Shown: positions 1 through 9,692, numbered from the stretch's first letter. The stretch: DNA of 64,000 bases from Yersinia vastinensis (GCF_902726565.1 NZ_CACVAF010000003.1:372001-436000); one strand, 5' to 3'. The notes: generated by a model not told the origin, from the letters alone. Made by a program: numbers and translations.

Positions 1-797
1 GCGACAGGGATATTCAGCTTCTCTGCCAGTTTGAGCAGCGTGTCGGCTTTATATTGTGCATCGACAATCGGCCCGAGCACCTTGCCTGTCAGTTTGCCGT
101 CTTTGATTTCAAGCTCATTGGCCGCAACATCTACCAACCGCAATTTGTCGCGCAGGTATTCAGCGTAATAGGTGAATCCGCCGGAGGCTATTGCGACATG
201 CCAATCCAGCGCCTGAAGTTTACGTACTAGGCTGGTCAACCCCGGCATCAAGGGTAATTCGTCACGCACTTGCTTAAGAATATTGGCATCGGCCCCCTTC
301 AGGGTCGCAACTCGTTGACGCAAGCTGGCTGAGAAATCCAGCTCACCCTGCATCGCACGTTCAGTGACTGCTGCCACTTCCTCACCCACTCCCGCCAACT
401 TGGCAATCTCATCGATACATTCAATTTGGATGGCGGTGGAGTCCATATCCATCACTAACAGGCCCGGAGTGCGCAGATGCGGAATAGTGCCAAGCGGGGC
501 TACATCTAGCCCATTTTCATCGGCCAGCGTTTTAATTCTTGGGGTCAAACTGCCCGCCAAGCGAATCACTTGGTAATCTTCAACACACCAAGCGGAAACA
601 ATCACCATGGCGGCACCGAGTTGACGTTGGAAGTGGGTAATGCGCTTTTTATCCAGTTTTCTGCCGTACAACAGCCAACCTGTATGACCAGCACGATAAT
701 CCAGCGGCATGACTTCATCACCACTGAGTGAAAGTGGTAAACCCGGCCATTGATAGATCTCTGCGGGGAGATCGCAATAGGTCAGACTATTAGACAT
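1..797 (-). CDS. serB: phosphoserine phosphatase SerB, 3' end outside window
   Basis: The last step of serine biosynthesis: hydrolysis of phosphoserine to serine in the cytosol. About 265 codons are present and the frame stays open to base 1, so roughly the last 60 residues of a ~325-residue enterobacterial SerB are missing. The HAD nucleophile motif is visible as VMDMDSTAIQIECIDE near residues 115-130, where the first Asp is the phosphorylated residue. The HAD motif II region follows as ASGGFTYYAEYLRDKL. The N-terminal part is the usual SerB regulatory extension. The start ATG at 797 follows a GGAG-type ribosome binding site (GGAGTAGTTC then ATG). It is divergent from smp, as in E. coli. Confidence 0.95.
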   Translation of the reverse strand, partial: MSNSLTYCDLPAEIYQWPGLPLSLSGDEVMPLDYRAGHTGWLLYGRKLDKKRITHFQRQLGAAMVIVSAWCVEDYQVIRLAGSLTPRIKTLADENGLDVAPLGTIPHLRTPGLLVMDMDSTAIQIECIDEIAKLAGVGEEVAAVTERAMQGELDFSASLRQRVATLKGADANILKQVRDELPLMPGLTSLVRKLQALDWHVAIASGGFTYYAEYLRDKLRLVDVAANELEIKDGKLTGKVLGPIVDAQYKADTLLKLAEKLNIPV

Positions 798-872
798 GAA
801 CTACTCCTGTAGAAAACGAAAATCGACAACATGTACCCAGTAGATTTTGCGTTGCACCAAGGCGGCAACAGA

Positions 873-958
873 GAAAATCCCCAAGAGCTTACTTCACTCT
901 GTAACGGGTGTGAGTGAAGAAAGCCAACACCGCAGCAATGTGAAATATGCAGGGTAGA
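873..958. repeat. degenerate ERIC-like intergenic repeat
   Basis: Between serB and smp lies a stretch resembling the ERIC family. It has a CCCCAAGAGCTTACTT block, a GGGTGTGAGTGA block, then AGCCAACACCGCAG and a final TGCAGGGTA. These follow in the order of the ERIC consensus, with substitutions and small gaps. ERIC elements are common in yersiniae, where they are transcribed with flanking genes. The rest of the 798-1031 gap should hold the two divergent promoters; I cannot place them confidently. Confidence 0.6.
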
Positions 959-1031
959 AATAGTGCATCAAACTATCCTATCGTAATAACTTCTGGCAAC
1001 ATAAAGTCATCAAATACGGCAAGGAACCTGA

Positions 1032-1730
1032 ATGGCCAAGGCTAAATTAAAATTTCGATTGCACCGTACTGCTATTGTGCTGATTTGCTTGGCATTGCTG
1101 GTTTTGCTTATGCAAGGTGCATCCTATTTCAGCCTCAGTCATCAACTGGCCCGTTCGGAACAAGTTGAAGAGTTGGCGAAGACACTGGCAAGACAAGTCA
1201 CTTTCAGCCTGTCGCCCATTATGGATACTAGCGATGATGATATTGATAGCCAAAAAGTTGATGCCATTCTCCAGCAATTGACGCAATCAAGCCGCATATT
1301 AGATGCCAGCGTATATCAGATTGACGGGACTCTGGTCGCCGCTGCTGGAGAAAACGTAAAAGTACGCGACCGGCTGGCTTTAGATGGCAAACGCCCCGGC
1401 AGTTATTTCAATCACCAGATTGTCGAACTGATCCCCGGTAAAAGCGGGCCAAGTGGATTTTTGCGCATGACACTGGACACTCACGTGCTAGCCACTGAAT
1501 CCAAGCAAGTGGATAATACCACCAATTTGTTGCGGCTGATGATATTGGTCGCGCTGGCCGTGGGCATTATTCTGGCCCGAACCCTATTACAAGGTCGCCG
1601 CAGCCGTTGGCAGCAATCACCTTATCTGCTGACCGCCAATACCCCCGTCAAAGAAGATGATAATGACGATGGCGCATCAGAGACACCCACAGCTACGCCA
1701 GAAGCAGACAAAAAACCGGATGATAAATAG
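1032..1730 (+). CDS. smp: Smp/YtjB family inner membrane protein
   Basis: A 232-residue protein of the Smp (YtjB/AhpA) family, found divergent from serB in E. coli and here. It has an N-terminal membrane segment (about residues 14-32) and a second hydrophobic segment near 165-183 (a LMILVALAVGIILA core). The domain between them is predicted periplasmic, about 130 residues. The short C-terminal tail is rich in Asp, Glu and Lys and likely cytoplasmic. The fold resembles small sensor domains, but no signalling output domain is attached, and the molecular function is not established. The ATG follows AAGGAACCTGA. In E. coli lplA and yjjJ lie beyond it; here lplA is absent and yjjJ follows directly in the opposite orientation. 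Confidence 0.85.
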   Translation: MAKAKLKFRLHRTAIVLICLALLVLLMQGASYFSLSHQLARSEQVEELAKTLARQVTFSLSPIMDTSDDDIDSQKVDAILQQLTQSSRILDASVYQIDGTLVAAAGENVKVRDRLALDGKRPGSYFNHQIVELIPGKSGPSGFLRMTLDTHVLATESKQVDNTTNLLRLMILVALAVGIILARTLLQGRRSRWQQSPYLLTANTPVKEDDNDDGASETPTATPEADKKPDDK

Positions 1731-1754
1731 TGGGATGGTGTCAGGAACAGGGAA

Positions 1755-3098
1755 TTACGCCATGCGCTCAATGATAGGTGACAATGACGCTATCTTCTCC
1801 TGCATCTGACTGGCTATAACTTTAAAGTTCACACTGATATTAGGATGGGTACTAACAGTACCCCAAAATTGTTCGGCCAGTTGCTTTGCCTGCTGCCAAT
1901 GTTCACGACCCACATCAGCCGATAACGTGATATCCGGCACCATTTGTCGCATATTCCCCGTGCCTGATGGAGCAAAAGCCATAGGTAACATGTCATAGAT
2001 AGGCGCAAGTGATAAGGGACGATTTTCCGGATGCAGGAAAGATAGATTTCCATGGTGCATATCAGTATTCGCAATTAACACCCCGAAAGCCCAAAACAGT
2101 CTGACTTGCTCAAGGTCAACCATACTCAGTAAACCTATCTCGGCCAATTCTCGACATACTTTCGGCCAACTGGCTACAGGTATGCCGATAAACTCGGCAT
2201 TTACTGCCTCCAAAGACACCATGCCAATACGGCCACGCTGACCAAAACGGTCAAAACGCTCAACTTCCAGAAAAGTTTGTCTATCCTGATATTGCAATAT
2301 GTGACTGACAGCGGCGCAATATCCTGCATTTCTTAAGGTATTTAACGCCAAAGACTCGGCAATAAGTAAATCCGCCCAACGCTGCGCGTTAGGGTTATCC
2401 TGCGCAGCAGTAAATTTGACGATAACATATGACGGAGGCTTTTCCTCATATCCGGCATAACAAGTAAATTTAGGTTGCTCCCCACCAGCTGAGGAACCCA
2501 CCATTTCCCCCGCAAGCGCCATTAGAGACAATTCATTATAACGTTGCAGCTTGTCTGATGGTGGAATGGGAACAGCATCGGGCTTAACGAGCCAATGCTG
2601 ATAACTTTCTTGCCCGAGCAAAATATTGCCGTTACTGTCATCCGCCATGCAAGATAGCGCGAGCAGGATATTATCTTCATTCCACCCACGAATATCCTTA
2701 TTAAGCTGCAAATGTTCAGCGACAGACTTGCCCCAAATTCGGCCAAGAAACCCCTGTGGCCGCATATCTGCCAGATACCAAGGGAGGCTGTCAAATTGTT
2801 GCCATGTATTGTCATCCAATTGATGGACACAACACATTTCTGCCGGATAGATCGGGTATAAATTGGCAAAATGGCTGGCATTCCCGAAGCGGTCAATTCT
2901 GTAGAGTGGGAATTCACTAATGCCTGTAACCAGCCGAAGTAAAGCATAACGGGTCGATTTTCCTTTCCCGATCTTTAGCACTCGACTTTTTAACCCATTG
3001 ATTAGACGAGATACGGTCGGCTGGCTAATGGCCAAAGCCTGTGCCAAGGAGCTTGCCGTAGCGGGGCCTTGTCGTAATAACATTTCCAAGGAAGGCAT
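1755..3098 (-). CDS. yjjJ: HipA-like protein YjjJ (HipH family)
   Basis: A 447-residue relative of the HipA serine/threonine kinase toxins, matching E. coli YjjJ in size, architecture and neighbourhood (next to deoD). Residues ~1-60 form a winged-helix DNA-binding domain (ALAISQPTVSRLINGL is the recognition-helix region), in place of the separate HipB antitoxin of classical pairs. The kinase-like body shows SAGGEQPKF, the HipA substrate/ATP loop motif, near residue 200. The catalytic-loop region NTDMHHGNLS lies near residues 344-353, followed by YDMLPMAF. No separate antitoxin gene is visible beside it. The ATG at 3098 is preceded by GGAG. Its upstream region carries a striking 12-bp periodic repeat, suggesting autoregulation (inference). 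Confidence 0.85.
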   Translation of the reverse strand: MPSLEMLLRQGPATASSLAQALAISQPTVSRLINGLKSRVLKIGKGKSTRYALLRLVTGISEFPLYRIDRFGNASHFANLYPIYPAEMCCVHQLDDNTWQQFDSLPWYLADMRPQGFLGRIWGKSVAEHLQLNKDIRGWNEDNILLALSCMADDSNGNILLGQESYQHWLVKPDAVPIPPSDKLQRYNELSLMALAGEMVGSSAGGEQPKFTCYAGYEEKPPSYVIVKFTAAQDNPNAQRWADLLIAESLALNTLRNAGYCAAVSHILQYQDRQTFLEVERFDRFGQRGRIGMVSLEAVNAEFIGIPVASWPKVCRELAEIGLLSMVDLEQVRLFWAFGVLIANTDMHHGNLSFLHPENRPLSLAPIYDMLPMAFAPSGTGNMRQMVPDITLSADVGREHWQQAKQLAEQFWGTVSTHPNISVNFKVIASQMQEKIASLSPIIERMA

Positions 3099-3099
3099 T

Positions 3100-3147
3100 T
3101 GAATAGCTCCATGAATAGAAAAATGAATAGAACTGTGAATAGATTTA
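3100..3147 (-). promoter_or_regulatory. four 12-bp phased TGAATAG repeats over the yjjJ leader
   Basis: TGAATAG begins at 3100, 3112, 3124 and 3136, exactly 12 bases apart, with variable 5-base spacers. A fifth copy is at 3201. On the yjjJ strand these are CTATTCA units covering the ribosome binding site and the probable promoter. Such phased direct repeats are typical of regulator binding. The regulator is unknown; the winged-helix domain of YjjJ itself is the obvious candidate. Confidence 0.55.
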
Positions 3148-3229
3148 TATCGCTAATAATATGATATGTAAAGGAAGGAGGTGAAAATCAAAAGGACAGA
3201 TGAATAGATTAGTGAAGATTAAAATAACG

Positions 3230-3268
3230 CCTAACAGAACCGAAATACTGTAGTTCGATTCTGTTAGG
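3230..3268 (-). terminator. deo operon terminator hairpin
   Basis: CCTAACAGAA (3230-3239) pairs perfectly with TTCTGTTAGG (3259-3268), with an inner CGAA/TTCG pairing. It lies just after the deoD stop codon. On the minus strand it is followed by a T-rich stretch (GTTATTTTAATC). It is well placed to end the deoCABD transcript. Confidence 0.65.
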
Positions 3269-3277
3269 TTAACGAAA

Positions 3278-3997
3278 TTACGCTTGGTCGCCCAGTAACA
3301 CAGATTCTAATGCTATCTCAATCATGTCGTTAAACGTGGTCTGGCGCTCGGCTGCGGTGGTTTGCTCACCGGTACGGATATGATCAGATACGGTACAGAT
3401 AGTCAGGGCTTTAGCACCGAACTCAGCAGCTACACCATAAATACCTGCTGCTTCCATTTCTACACCTAAAATGCCGTATTTTTCCATAACATCAAACATT
3501 TGTGGATCTGGCGTATAGAACAGGTCAGCGGAGAAGATGTTACCCACACGGACATCAATCCCTTTCGCTTTAGCTGCATCAACCGCGTTACGGGTCATTT
3601 CAAAATCAGCAATTGCCGCGTAATCGTGGTCTTTAAAACGCAGGCGGTTGACTTTGGAGTCCGTACACGCGCCCATGCCGATGACTACATCGCGCAGTTT
3701 AACGTCAGCACGCACCGCGCCACAGGAACCCACACGAATAATTTTCTTTACACCGAAATCAGTGATCAACTCTTTCGCATAAATGGAGCAGGACGGGATC
3801 CCCATGCCGTGGCCCATCACAGAGATTGGACGCCCTTTATAGGTGCCGGTGAAGCCCAACATGCCGCGCACATTGTTCACTTCGCGCACATCTTTCAGGA
3901 AGGTTTCTGCGATAAACTTTGCGCGCAGTGGATCCCCTGGCATCAAAACAACGTCAGCGAAATCACCCATTTCAGCATTAATATGTGGCGTTGCCAT
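3278..3997 (-). CDS. deoD: purine-nucleoside phosphorylase DeoD
   Basis: Phosphorolysis of purine (deoxy)ribonucleosides to base and (deoxy)ribose 1-phosphate; cytosolic, hexameric in the family. The 239-residue protein begins [15 protein letters not shown] as in E. coli. It carries the phosphate-binding region [14 protein letters not shown], the [16 protein letters not shown] segment and the family-typical [10 protein letters not shown]. The catalytic Asp is in VSDHIRTGE. The ATG at 3997 is preferred over an in-frame GTG six bases upstream because AAGGAA is correctly spaced from the ATG. It is the last gene of the deo operon, separated from deoB by a gap holding a dispersed palindromic repeat. 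Confidence 0.97.
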   Translation of the reverse strand: MATPHINAEMGDFADVVLMPGDPLRAKFIAETFLKDVREVNNVRGMLGFTGTYKGRPISVMGHGMGIPSCSIYAKELITDFGVKKIIRVGSCGAVRADVKLRDVVIGMGACTDSKVNRLRFKDHDYAAIADFEMTRNAVDAAKAKGIDVRVGNIFSADLFYTPDPQMFDVMEKYGILGVEMEAAGIYGVAAEFGAKALTICTVSDHIRTGEQTTAAERQTTFNDMIEIALESVLLGDQA

Positions 3998-4099
3998 AAT
4001 CACTTTCCTTAAAAATCAGAGAATTAAAATTTATATCACTGAAATGTTAGTGTTTTCCCACAATCCCAATTCAGTAGAATTCTATTAACTAGAAGACCT

Positions 4100-4211
4100 A
4101 GATGAGCATAGGCAGTTTGGGTGCGGCCAGCGCGCAAAAACCGGTGCGTACACGCAGTACGCGAGGATTTTTAGCACTTCCCACGCCCAAAATGACACGC
4201 CCAACTTGGCC
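4100..4211. repeat. dispersed palindromic element, copy 1 (deoB-deoD gap)
   Basis: An element of about 110 bases with a GTTTGGGTGCGG block, a GCGCAAAAACCG block and a central GCGTACACGCAGTACGCG imperfect palindrome, then a TTTTTAGCAC block. Related copies are at 8158-8277, 56110-56220 and 57925-58022. It directly abuts the deoB stop codon. It may form a stable RNA hairpin between deoB and deoD. Its size and location recall the miniature intergenic elements described in yersiniae (such as YPAL), but I cannot assign the family. Confidence 0.6.
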
Positions 4212-5435
4212 CTACAGCATACTTTTTCCGTAATCCATGGGTGACAAATCAAAATACTTGGCAACCGTCTGCCCAATATCGGCAAAGGTTTCACGGTGCC
4301 CCAGTGAACCCGGCTTAACTTTCGGACCGTAAACCAAGACCGGAATATGCTCACGAGTATGGTCAGTGCCCGGCCAAGTTGGGTCACAACCATGGTCTGC
4401 CGTCAGGATCAGGATGTCATCTTCTTTCACCAGCGCCATTAACTCTGGTAGACGGCGGTCGAACAATTCCAAAGCCGCGGCATAGCCTGCAACATCACGG
4501 CGGTGACCGTAAGAAGAGTCAAAATCAACAAAGTTAGTGAACACGATAGTGTTGTCACCGGCTTTCTTCATCTCTTCGATAGTGGCATCAAACAAGGCAT
4601 CCAGACCTGTGGCTTTCACTTTATGCGTGATCCCAACATGCGCATAGATGTCGGCGATTTTGCCGATAGACACCACTTCGCCGCCCTTCTCATCCACCAG
4701 TTTTTTCAACATAGTCGGTGCTGGCGGTTCAACAGCCAGATCGTGGCGGTTGCCAGTACGTTGGAAGTTGCCCGGTTTATCACCAATGAACGGGCGCGCA
4801 ATCACACGACCAATATTGTAACCGCCCTCGGTCAGTTCTTCGCGAGCAATCTCACACAACTCATACAAGCGATCCAAACCGAATGTTTCTTCGTGGCAGG
4901 CAATCTGGAACACCGAGTCGGCAGAGGTATAGAAAATCGGTTTTCCGGTTTTCATGTGCTCTTCACCCAGTTGATCAAGGATCACGGTGCCTGAAGAGTG
5001 ACAGTTGCCCAAATAACCCGGCAAATTGGCGCGTTTGACCAGTTTATCCAGTAACTCTGGTGGGAAGCTGTTTTCCACATCACTGAAATAACCCCAGTCG
5101 AACAAGACCGGTACGCCAGCAATTTCCCAGTGGCCTGATGGCGTGTCTTTACCAGAAGATAACTCACTGGCATAACCATAAGCACCAATGATATCTGCAT
5201 TCTTATCCAGACCTACCGGGAATTTACCGGTCGATTCTTCGGCAGCTTTACCCAGACCTAAACGGCACAGGTTAGGCAATTTCAATGGGCCGCTACGACC
5301 AATATCGGCTTCACCACGGGCGCAGGCCTCGGCGATATGGCCCAACGTATCAGCCCCTTCGTCGCCAAATTTCTTAGCATCGGCGCTAGCGCCAATACCA
5401 AATGAGTCTAATACCATAATAAATGTACGTTTCAT
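4212..5435 (-). CDS. deoB: phosphopentomutase DeoB
   Basis: Interconverts (deoxy)ribose 1-phosphate and 5-phosphate, linking the nucleoside phosphorylases to DeoC. The product is 407 residues, the E. coli length, when started at the ATG giving [15 protein letters not shown]; an upstream extension to 5477 is unsupported by the family. Alkaline-phosphatase-superfamily features are visible. They are the N-terminal metal-binding VLDSFGIG, the phosphate-acceptor region [11 protein letters not shown] near residue 95, [11 protein letters not shown] near residue 305, and the late metal ligands in LTADHGCDP and DHTREHIP. The start at 5435 is preceded by GGAGAGA. It follows deoA by 54 bases in the operon. 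Confidence 0.97.
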   Translation of the reverse strand: MKRTFIMVLDSFGIGASADAKKFGDEGADTLGHIAEACARGEADIGRSGPLKLPNLCRLGLGKAAEESTGKFPVGLDKNADIIGAYGYASELSSGKDTPSGHWEIAGVPVLFDWGYFSDVENSFPPELLDKLVKRANLPGYLGNCHSSGTVILDQLGEEHMKTGKPIFYTSADSVFQIACHEETFGLDRLYELCEIAREELTEGGYNIGRVIARPFIGDKPGNFQRTGNRHDLAVEPPAPTMLKKLVDEKGGEVVSIGKIADIYAHVGITHKVKATGLDALFDATIEEMKKAGDNTIVFTNFVDFDSSYGHRRDVAGYAAALELFDRRLPELMALVKEDDILILTADHGCDPTWPGTDHTREHIPVLVYGPKVKPGSLGHRETFADIGQTVAKYFDLSPMDYGKSML

Positions 5436-5489
5436 CATTCTCTCCTGCATCGGTTCGCACGCGTAGCGGCGTCCCATAAAATATGGCGT

Positions 5490-6812
5490 TTATTCAGTGA
5501 TACGGCGATAAACCACGGGGGTTTCTTCCGGCACTTTATCACCCAAAGTAATAGCTGCTCGTACCGCATCTGCCGCCAGTTGCCAATCATCTTCATTATT
5601 GGCATGAATTACAGTGAGTGGTTGCTGACCGTCAACACAGCTCCCCAAACGGGCCATATCGGTCAGACCCACACTGTAATCGATAGGGTCTGATGCAAGG
5701 CGACGGCCTCCCCCAAGGGAAACGACAGCCATACCAAGTGCACGCGTATCCATCGCAGTGATAATCCCCGGGCGTTCGGCAAATACTGGCTTGCTCAACA
5801 TGGCTGCGGGTAAGTAATGGTCATAACGTTCGACAAAATCACTCGGGCCTTTTTGTGCCGCCACCATGCGGCCAAAAACTTCCGCCGCTTTGCCGTTGTC
5901 CAATACCGTTTGCAGCTTGGCTCTGGCATCGGCATCGTCCTGTGCCAATCCACCCGACAGCAGCATTTCCACACACAGGGCCATCGTCACTTCAAGCAGC
6001 CGCGGGTTACGATATTCGCCCGTCAGGAAGCGCACGGCTTCGCGCACCTCTACCGCATTACCGGCACTGGATGCCAGCACTTGGTTCATGTCGGTCAGCA
6101 GCGCCGTAGTTTTACACCCTGCACCATTCGCGACACTAACGATAGCCTGCGCCAGATCTTCAGATAGCTGATAAGTCGGCATAAAAGCACCACTACCGAC
6201 TTTGACATCCATCACCAACGCATCCAAACCTTCAGCCAGTTTCTTGGCCAAAATAGAGGCGGTAATCAGTGGGATGGAGTCCACTGTTGCGGTGATATCA
6301 CGGGTGGCATAAAAGCGCTTATCTGCCGGAGCCAATGAGCTGGTTTGGCCAATAATGGCAACACCAACATCCTGAATTATCTTACGAAATGTGCTGTCAT
6401 CGGGGAAAATATCAAACCCAGGAATCGCTTCCAATTTATCCAATGTCCCGCCAGTGTGACCTAAACCACGGCCAGAGATCATCGGGACATAGCCACCGCA
6501 GGCAGCAACCATCGGGCCAAGCATGAGAGACGTGACATCACCGACACCGCCAGTGGAGTGTTTGTCCACCATTGGGCCATTGAGGTTCAGACTCTTCCAG
6601 TTCAGCACGGTGCCAGAGTCACGCATTGCCATGGTGAGTGCCACACGTTCTGGCATGCTCATATCATGGAAATAGATGGTCATCGCCAAAGCAGCTATTT
6701 GACCTTCGGAAACGACGTTGTCGCGAACACCATTGATAAAGAAACGAATTTCTTCTTCGCTCAGTGGCTGACCATCGCGTTTTTTACGGATAATTTCTTG
6801 TGCCAGAAACAA
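5490..6812 (-). CDS. deoA: thymidine phosphorylase DeoA
   Basis: Phosphorolysis of thymidine (and deoxyuridine) to base and deoxyribose 1-phosphate. It is 440 residues, identical in length to E. coli DeoA and starting [14 protein letters not shown]. The family signature [16 protein letters not shown] and the phosphate-binding KHSTGGVGD loop are present. The initiation codon is TTG at 6812, preceded by a G-rich Shine-Dalgarno (GGGGGA); a rare start codon is also used in the E. coli gene. An overlapping out-of-frame ATG lies just upstream. Second gene of the operon. Confidence 0.97.
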   Translation of the reverse strand: MFLAQEIIRKKRDGQPLSEEEIRFFINGVRDNVVSEGQIAALAMTIYFHDMSMPERVALTMAMRDSGTVLNWKSLNLNGPMVDKHSTGGVGDVTSLMLGPMVAACGGYVPMISGRGLGHTGGTLDKLEAIPGFDIFPDDSTFRKIIQDVGVAIIGQTSSLAPADKRFYATRDITATVDSIPLITASILAKKLAEGLDALVMDVKVGSGAFMPTYQLSEDLAQAIVSVANGAGCKTTALLTDMNQVLASSAGNAVEVREAVRFLTGEYRNPRLLEVTMALCVEMLLSGGLAQDDADARAKLQTVLDNGKAAEVFGRMVAAQKGPSDFVERYDHYLPAAMLSKPVFAERPGIITAMDTRALGMAVVSLGGGRRLASDPIDYSVGLTDMARLGSCVDGQQPLTVIHANNEDDWQLAADAVRAAITLGDKVPEETPVVYRRITE

Positions 6813-6880
6813 GGCATCCCCCTGCTTGACATACGCCCCTCACACTCGAGGCCGGGGCATAAATATGGAAAAAGCCACAC

Positions 6881-6900
6881 TGTGGGCAAAATAGCCCACA
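6881..6900 (-). other. perfect intercistronic hairpin, deoC-deoA
   Basis: TGTGGGC (6881-6887) and GCCCACA (6894-6900) form a 7-bp perfect stem with a 6-base loop in the 122-base gap between deoC and deoA. No T-run follows, so it is more likely an RNA-processing or stability element than a terminator. Confidence 0.5.
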
Positions 6901-6934
6901 ATGCATCTGCTCAGTTCAAAGTCTGCGATAACCG

Positions 6935-7732
6935 CTAGTAACCGCTGGTGTTGCTCTCACTCTGATGACCCAGAGTTGTCAACAAACTGCCCAACAGGCT
7001 AGATGCGCCAAAGCGGAAGTGGCGAGCATCAGCCCAACCGTCACCCATCAATTTATCGGCCAGTTGCAAGAATTGTGCAGCGTCTTCAGCGGTACGTACG
7101 CCACCGGCGGGCTTGAAGCCGACGGTTTCCCCGACACCCAAGTCACGAATGGTACGCATCATGATGTCGGCACTTTCCAACGTGGCATTGACGGGAACTT
7201 TACCGGTGGAGGTTTTAATAAAATCAGCCCCTGCTTTGATAGCAATCTCAGAAGCCTGACGAATTAAATGTTCTTGTTTTAACTCGCCAGTCTCAATAAT
7301 CACTTTCAACAACACGTTCGCGTCAGCACAGGCATCTTTGCACTGTTTGACTAATTCGAAGCCCACTTTATCGTTACCCGCCATTAAGGCACGGTAAGGG
7401 AAAACCACGTCCACTTCATCTGCACCATAGGCAATTGCGGCGCGGGTTTCAGCCAGCGCAATGTCAATATCATCATTGCCATGAGGGAAGTTGGTCACCG
7501 TGGCTATACGGACCTCAGGTGTTCCCTGCTCACGTAATGTTTTACGAGCAATAGGAATAAAGCGAGGATAAATACAGACTGCTGCCGTATTGCCAGCAGG
7601 GCTTTTTGCCTGATGACACAAAGCAATAACTTTGTCGTCGGTATCGTCGTCATTCAGGGTGGTTAAATCCATCAAACTCAGTGCGCGTTTAGCATAATCT
7701 TTTAGACTCGCACAGGCGGTTAAATCGGTCAT
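6935..7732 (-). CDS. deoC: deoxyribose-phosphate aldolase DeoC
   Basis: Class I aldolase splitting deoxyribose 5-phosphate into acetaldehyde and glyceraldehyde 3-phosphate. It is 265 residues starting [15 protein letters not shown]. An in-frame ATG five codons upstream (7747) is less likely because the family begins at MTDL. The Schiff-base lysine lies in [11 protein letters not shown], the catalytic Asp in [11 protein letters not shown], and the second conserved lysine in [12 protein letters not shown]. First gene of deoC-A-B-D. A leader of about 200 bases separates it from the CRP/CytR promoter region. Confidence 0.97.
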   Translation of the reverse strand: MTDLTACASLKDYAKRALSLMDLTTLNDDDTDDKVIALCHQAKSPAGNTAAVCIYPRFIPIARKTLREQGTPEVRIATVTNFPHGNDDIDIALAETRAAIAYGADEVDVVFPYRALMAGNDKVGFELVKQCKDACADANVLLKVIIETGELKQEHLIRQASEIAIKAGADFIKTSTGKVPVNATLESADIMMRTIRDLGVGETVGFKPAGGVRTAEDAAQFLQLADKLMGDGWADARHFRFGASSLLGSLLTTLGHQSESNTSGY

Positions 7733-7945
7733 AAAACTCTCCAACACTATTTCAGTCCCGGCACATTACCAAGACTGAGTATGTATTTATGAGCGGACAA
7801 AGAGATCATTTAGACCTCTTTGATGATGAAAAAAACTATCTTGCTCAATACGTTGGCGAGCGGACTTGGTTCCTTGAAGATAGCCCCACGGAGATAACCC
7901 TTGGGGAGCAATTGAGATCCATCTCACCGCACTAACTTATAGCTC

Positions 7946-8041
7946 TATTTGAACACGTTACACGGTCATGAGATGTGTTCAAATTCACATAAATTGATAG
8001 CAACTTGTAACGCAACAGTATTATATGTGATTAAAGTCACA
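7946..8041 (-). promoter_or_regulatory. deo promoter region with two CRP sites and CytR-type boxes
   Basis: A perfect CRP site TGTGA-N6-TCACA lies at 8026-8041 and a near-perfect one (TGTGT-N6-TCACA) at 7974-7989. Their centres are 52 bases apart. Between them the minus strand has two GTTGC direct repeats (plus-strand GCAAC at 8000-8004 and 8012-8016), as expected for CytR. This is the layout of E. coli deoP2. The start site would fall near 7941 (inference). A perfect TTTGAACAC/GTGTTCAAA inverted repeat (7948-7956, 7975-7983) overlaps the inner CRP site. Bases 8042-8157 show no other feature. Confidence 0.75.
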
Positions 8042-8157
8042 AAATAACCTGATTTATGCCTTAAAGACAGTAAATGCCCACTCGCATCAAGAATAGCTTA
8101 TGGGCAGGAATCCACCTGATTATTGATATGAACCACAATACGAATAAATGAGAGTAA

Positions 8158-8277
8158 TACCGAAAGTTTGGGCGCGGAAAACACACAAAACCGTCACATA
8201 CATACAGTATATGACGGTGATGAGCGCGGTCCATTCGCCCTACTGATGACCGAACAGTATCAAGTCACCAAACTTAA
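8158..8277. repeat. dispersed palindromic element, copy 2 (after the CNT permease)
   Basis: It contains the blocks GTTTGGGCGCGG, ACAAAACCGTCACATACAT and AGTATATGACGGTGATGAGCGC, in the same order as the copy at 4100. The outer ends AGTTTGG and CCAAACTT are inverted. It abuts the stop codon of the nucleoside permease gene and may act as its transcript 3' end. Confidence 0.6.
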
Positions 8278-9549
8278 TCAGAGAGCCAAGAAGAAACCGG
8301 CAATAGTCGCGCTCATTAAGTTCGACAACGTCCCTGCGGCTACGGCTTTCAGACCAAAGCGTGCAATATCATGGCGGCGATTAGGTGCCATACTGCCTAA
8401 CCCACCCAACAAGATAGCGACAGATGACAAGTTGGCAAAACCACAGAGAGCAAAAGAAATAATGGCTTTTGAATGCTCAGAAAGCACCTGCAAACCTGCG
8501 GCTTTCACTAACTCTTCGGCCTGGAGATATTGGCCAAAGTTCATAAACGCCACAAATTCATTCACAATGATCTTCTGGCCGATAAAGGAGCCAGCCACCA
8601 TCGCTTCATCCCACGGAATGCCGATCAGATAAGCAATTGGCGAGAATACCCAGCCGAGAATTAATTCCATTGACAGCTGCGGATAGTCGAACCAGCCGCC
8701 AATCCCGCCCAAAATCCCATTGAGCAATGCAATCAATGCAATAAAGGCTAATAACATTGCCCCGACATTCAGTGCCAGTTGCATACCGGAAGCCGCACCA
8801 GATGCCGCGGCATCAATAACGTTAGCAGGGCGATCGTCTTTATCAATCAGCGTAATAGCATCGACTTTATCGTGCGTTTTTTCAGTTTCTGGCACCATTA
8901 ATTTCGCGAACAATAACCCACCGGGGGCGGCCATAAAGGAAGCGGCGATCAGATATTCTAATGGCACCCCCATTTGCGCATAACCGGCCAATACTGAACC
9001 CGCAACCGAGGCTAAACCACCACACATTACAGCGAACAATTCAGATTGCGTCATGGTAGAGATGTAAGGGCGTACAACCAATGGGGCTTCGGTCTGGCCG
9101 ACAAAAATGTTCGCCGTCGCAGAAAGAGATTCGGTACGCGATGTGCCCAAAAGTTTTTGCAGCCCGCCACCTAATACCTTAATCACAAGCTGCATAATGC
9201 CGAGATAATATAAAACGGCGATTAGTGAAGAGAAGAAAACAATAACGGGTAATACGCGCAGGGCAAATACAAAACCACCGCCGCCAAAAACTTCAAACAT
9301 TTTGTCGGAAACTAGCCCGCCAAACATAAATGAAATACCGTCATTACCATATGCAATAACGTTCGCTACCCCTTGAGACATCCCGCCAAGGATACGACGA
9401 CCGATTGGCACATATAACACCAGCGCACCAATACCAACCTGGATAATAAATGCCCCAACTACAGTGCGGATATTAATCGCCCTAAAATTGCTTGAAAGAA
9501 GCACGGCTATTAATATCAGTACTGCCATTCCGACTAAACTCATGAGCAT
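8278..9549 (-). CDS. concentrative nucleoside transporter (CNT/NupC family, YeiM/NupX-like)
   Basis: A 423-residue inner-membrane nucleoside:cation symporter. It has about 9-10 hydrophobic segments and the CNT hallmarks: [13 protein letters not shown] (substrate/cation site loop), NEFVAFMNF, and a C-terminal [20 protein letters not shown] followed by [13 protein letters not shown]. It resembles E. coli YeiM/NupX more than NupC over the whole length, by eye. It occupies the place where E. coli has yjjW-yjjI upstream of deoC. It has its own CRP/CytR promoter, so it probably feeds nucleosides to the deo enzymes. Start at ATG 9549 with AGGA eight bases upstream. Confidence 0.92.
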   Translation of the reverse strand: MLMSLVGMAVLILIAVLLSSNFRAINIRTVVGAFIIQVGIGALVLYVPIGRRILGGMSQGVANVIAYGNDGISFMFGGLVSDKMFEVFGGGGFVFALRVLPVIVFFSSLIAVLYYLGIMQLVIKVLGGGLQKLLGTSRTESLSATANIFVGQTEAPLVVRPYISTMTQSELFAVMCGGLASVAGSVLAGYAQMGVPLEYLIAASFMAAPGGLLFAKLMVPETEKTHDKVDAITLIDKDDRPANVIDAAASGAASGMQLALNVGAMLLAFIALIALLNGILGGIGGWFDYPQLSMELILGWVFSPIAYLIGIPWDEAMVAGSFIGQKIIVNEFVAFMNFGQYLQAEELVKAAGLQVLSEHSKAIISFALCGFANLSSVAILLGGLGSMAPNRRHDIARFGLKAVAAGTLSNLMSATIAGFFLAL

Positions 9550-9598
9550 GTCGATAATCCTGTTAATGATTTATATTTAAATAATGTGTGTGGATGGG

Positions 9599-9692
9599 AT
9601 TATACTGGCATGATCTCGCTATCAAACAATCTCTGTCACAAATAAACACAACTGGAAGCAACTGTTAGACAGTTAATGTGATTAACATCACA
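9599..9692 (-). promoter_or_regulatory. CRP/CytR-type promoter of the CNT permease gene
   Basis: Minus strand: a TATAAT -10 (9599-9604), a 17-base spacer and a GTTTGA -35 (9622-9627). A perfect CRP palindrome TGTGA-N6-TCACA is at 9677-9692. A half-matching CRP site with an intact TCACA half is at 9625-9640. The centres are 52 bases apart, the same spacing as at deoC. GTTGC-type CytR boxes lie between (plus-strand GCAAC at 9658-9662). The implied start is near 9592. Confidence 0.7.

Noticed and set aside
8168-8632. 154-codon plus-strand frame over the CNT permease 3' end
   Set aside because: Antisense shadow of a well-supported gene; it also begins inside the palindromic repeat.
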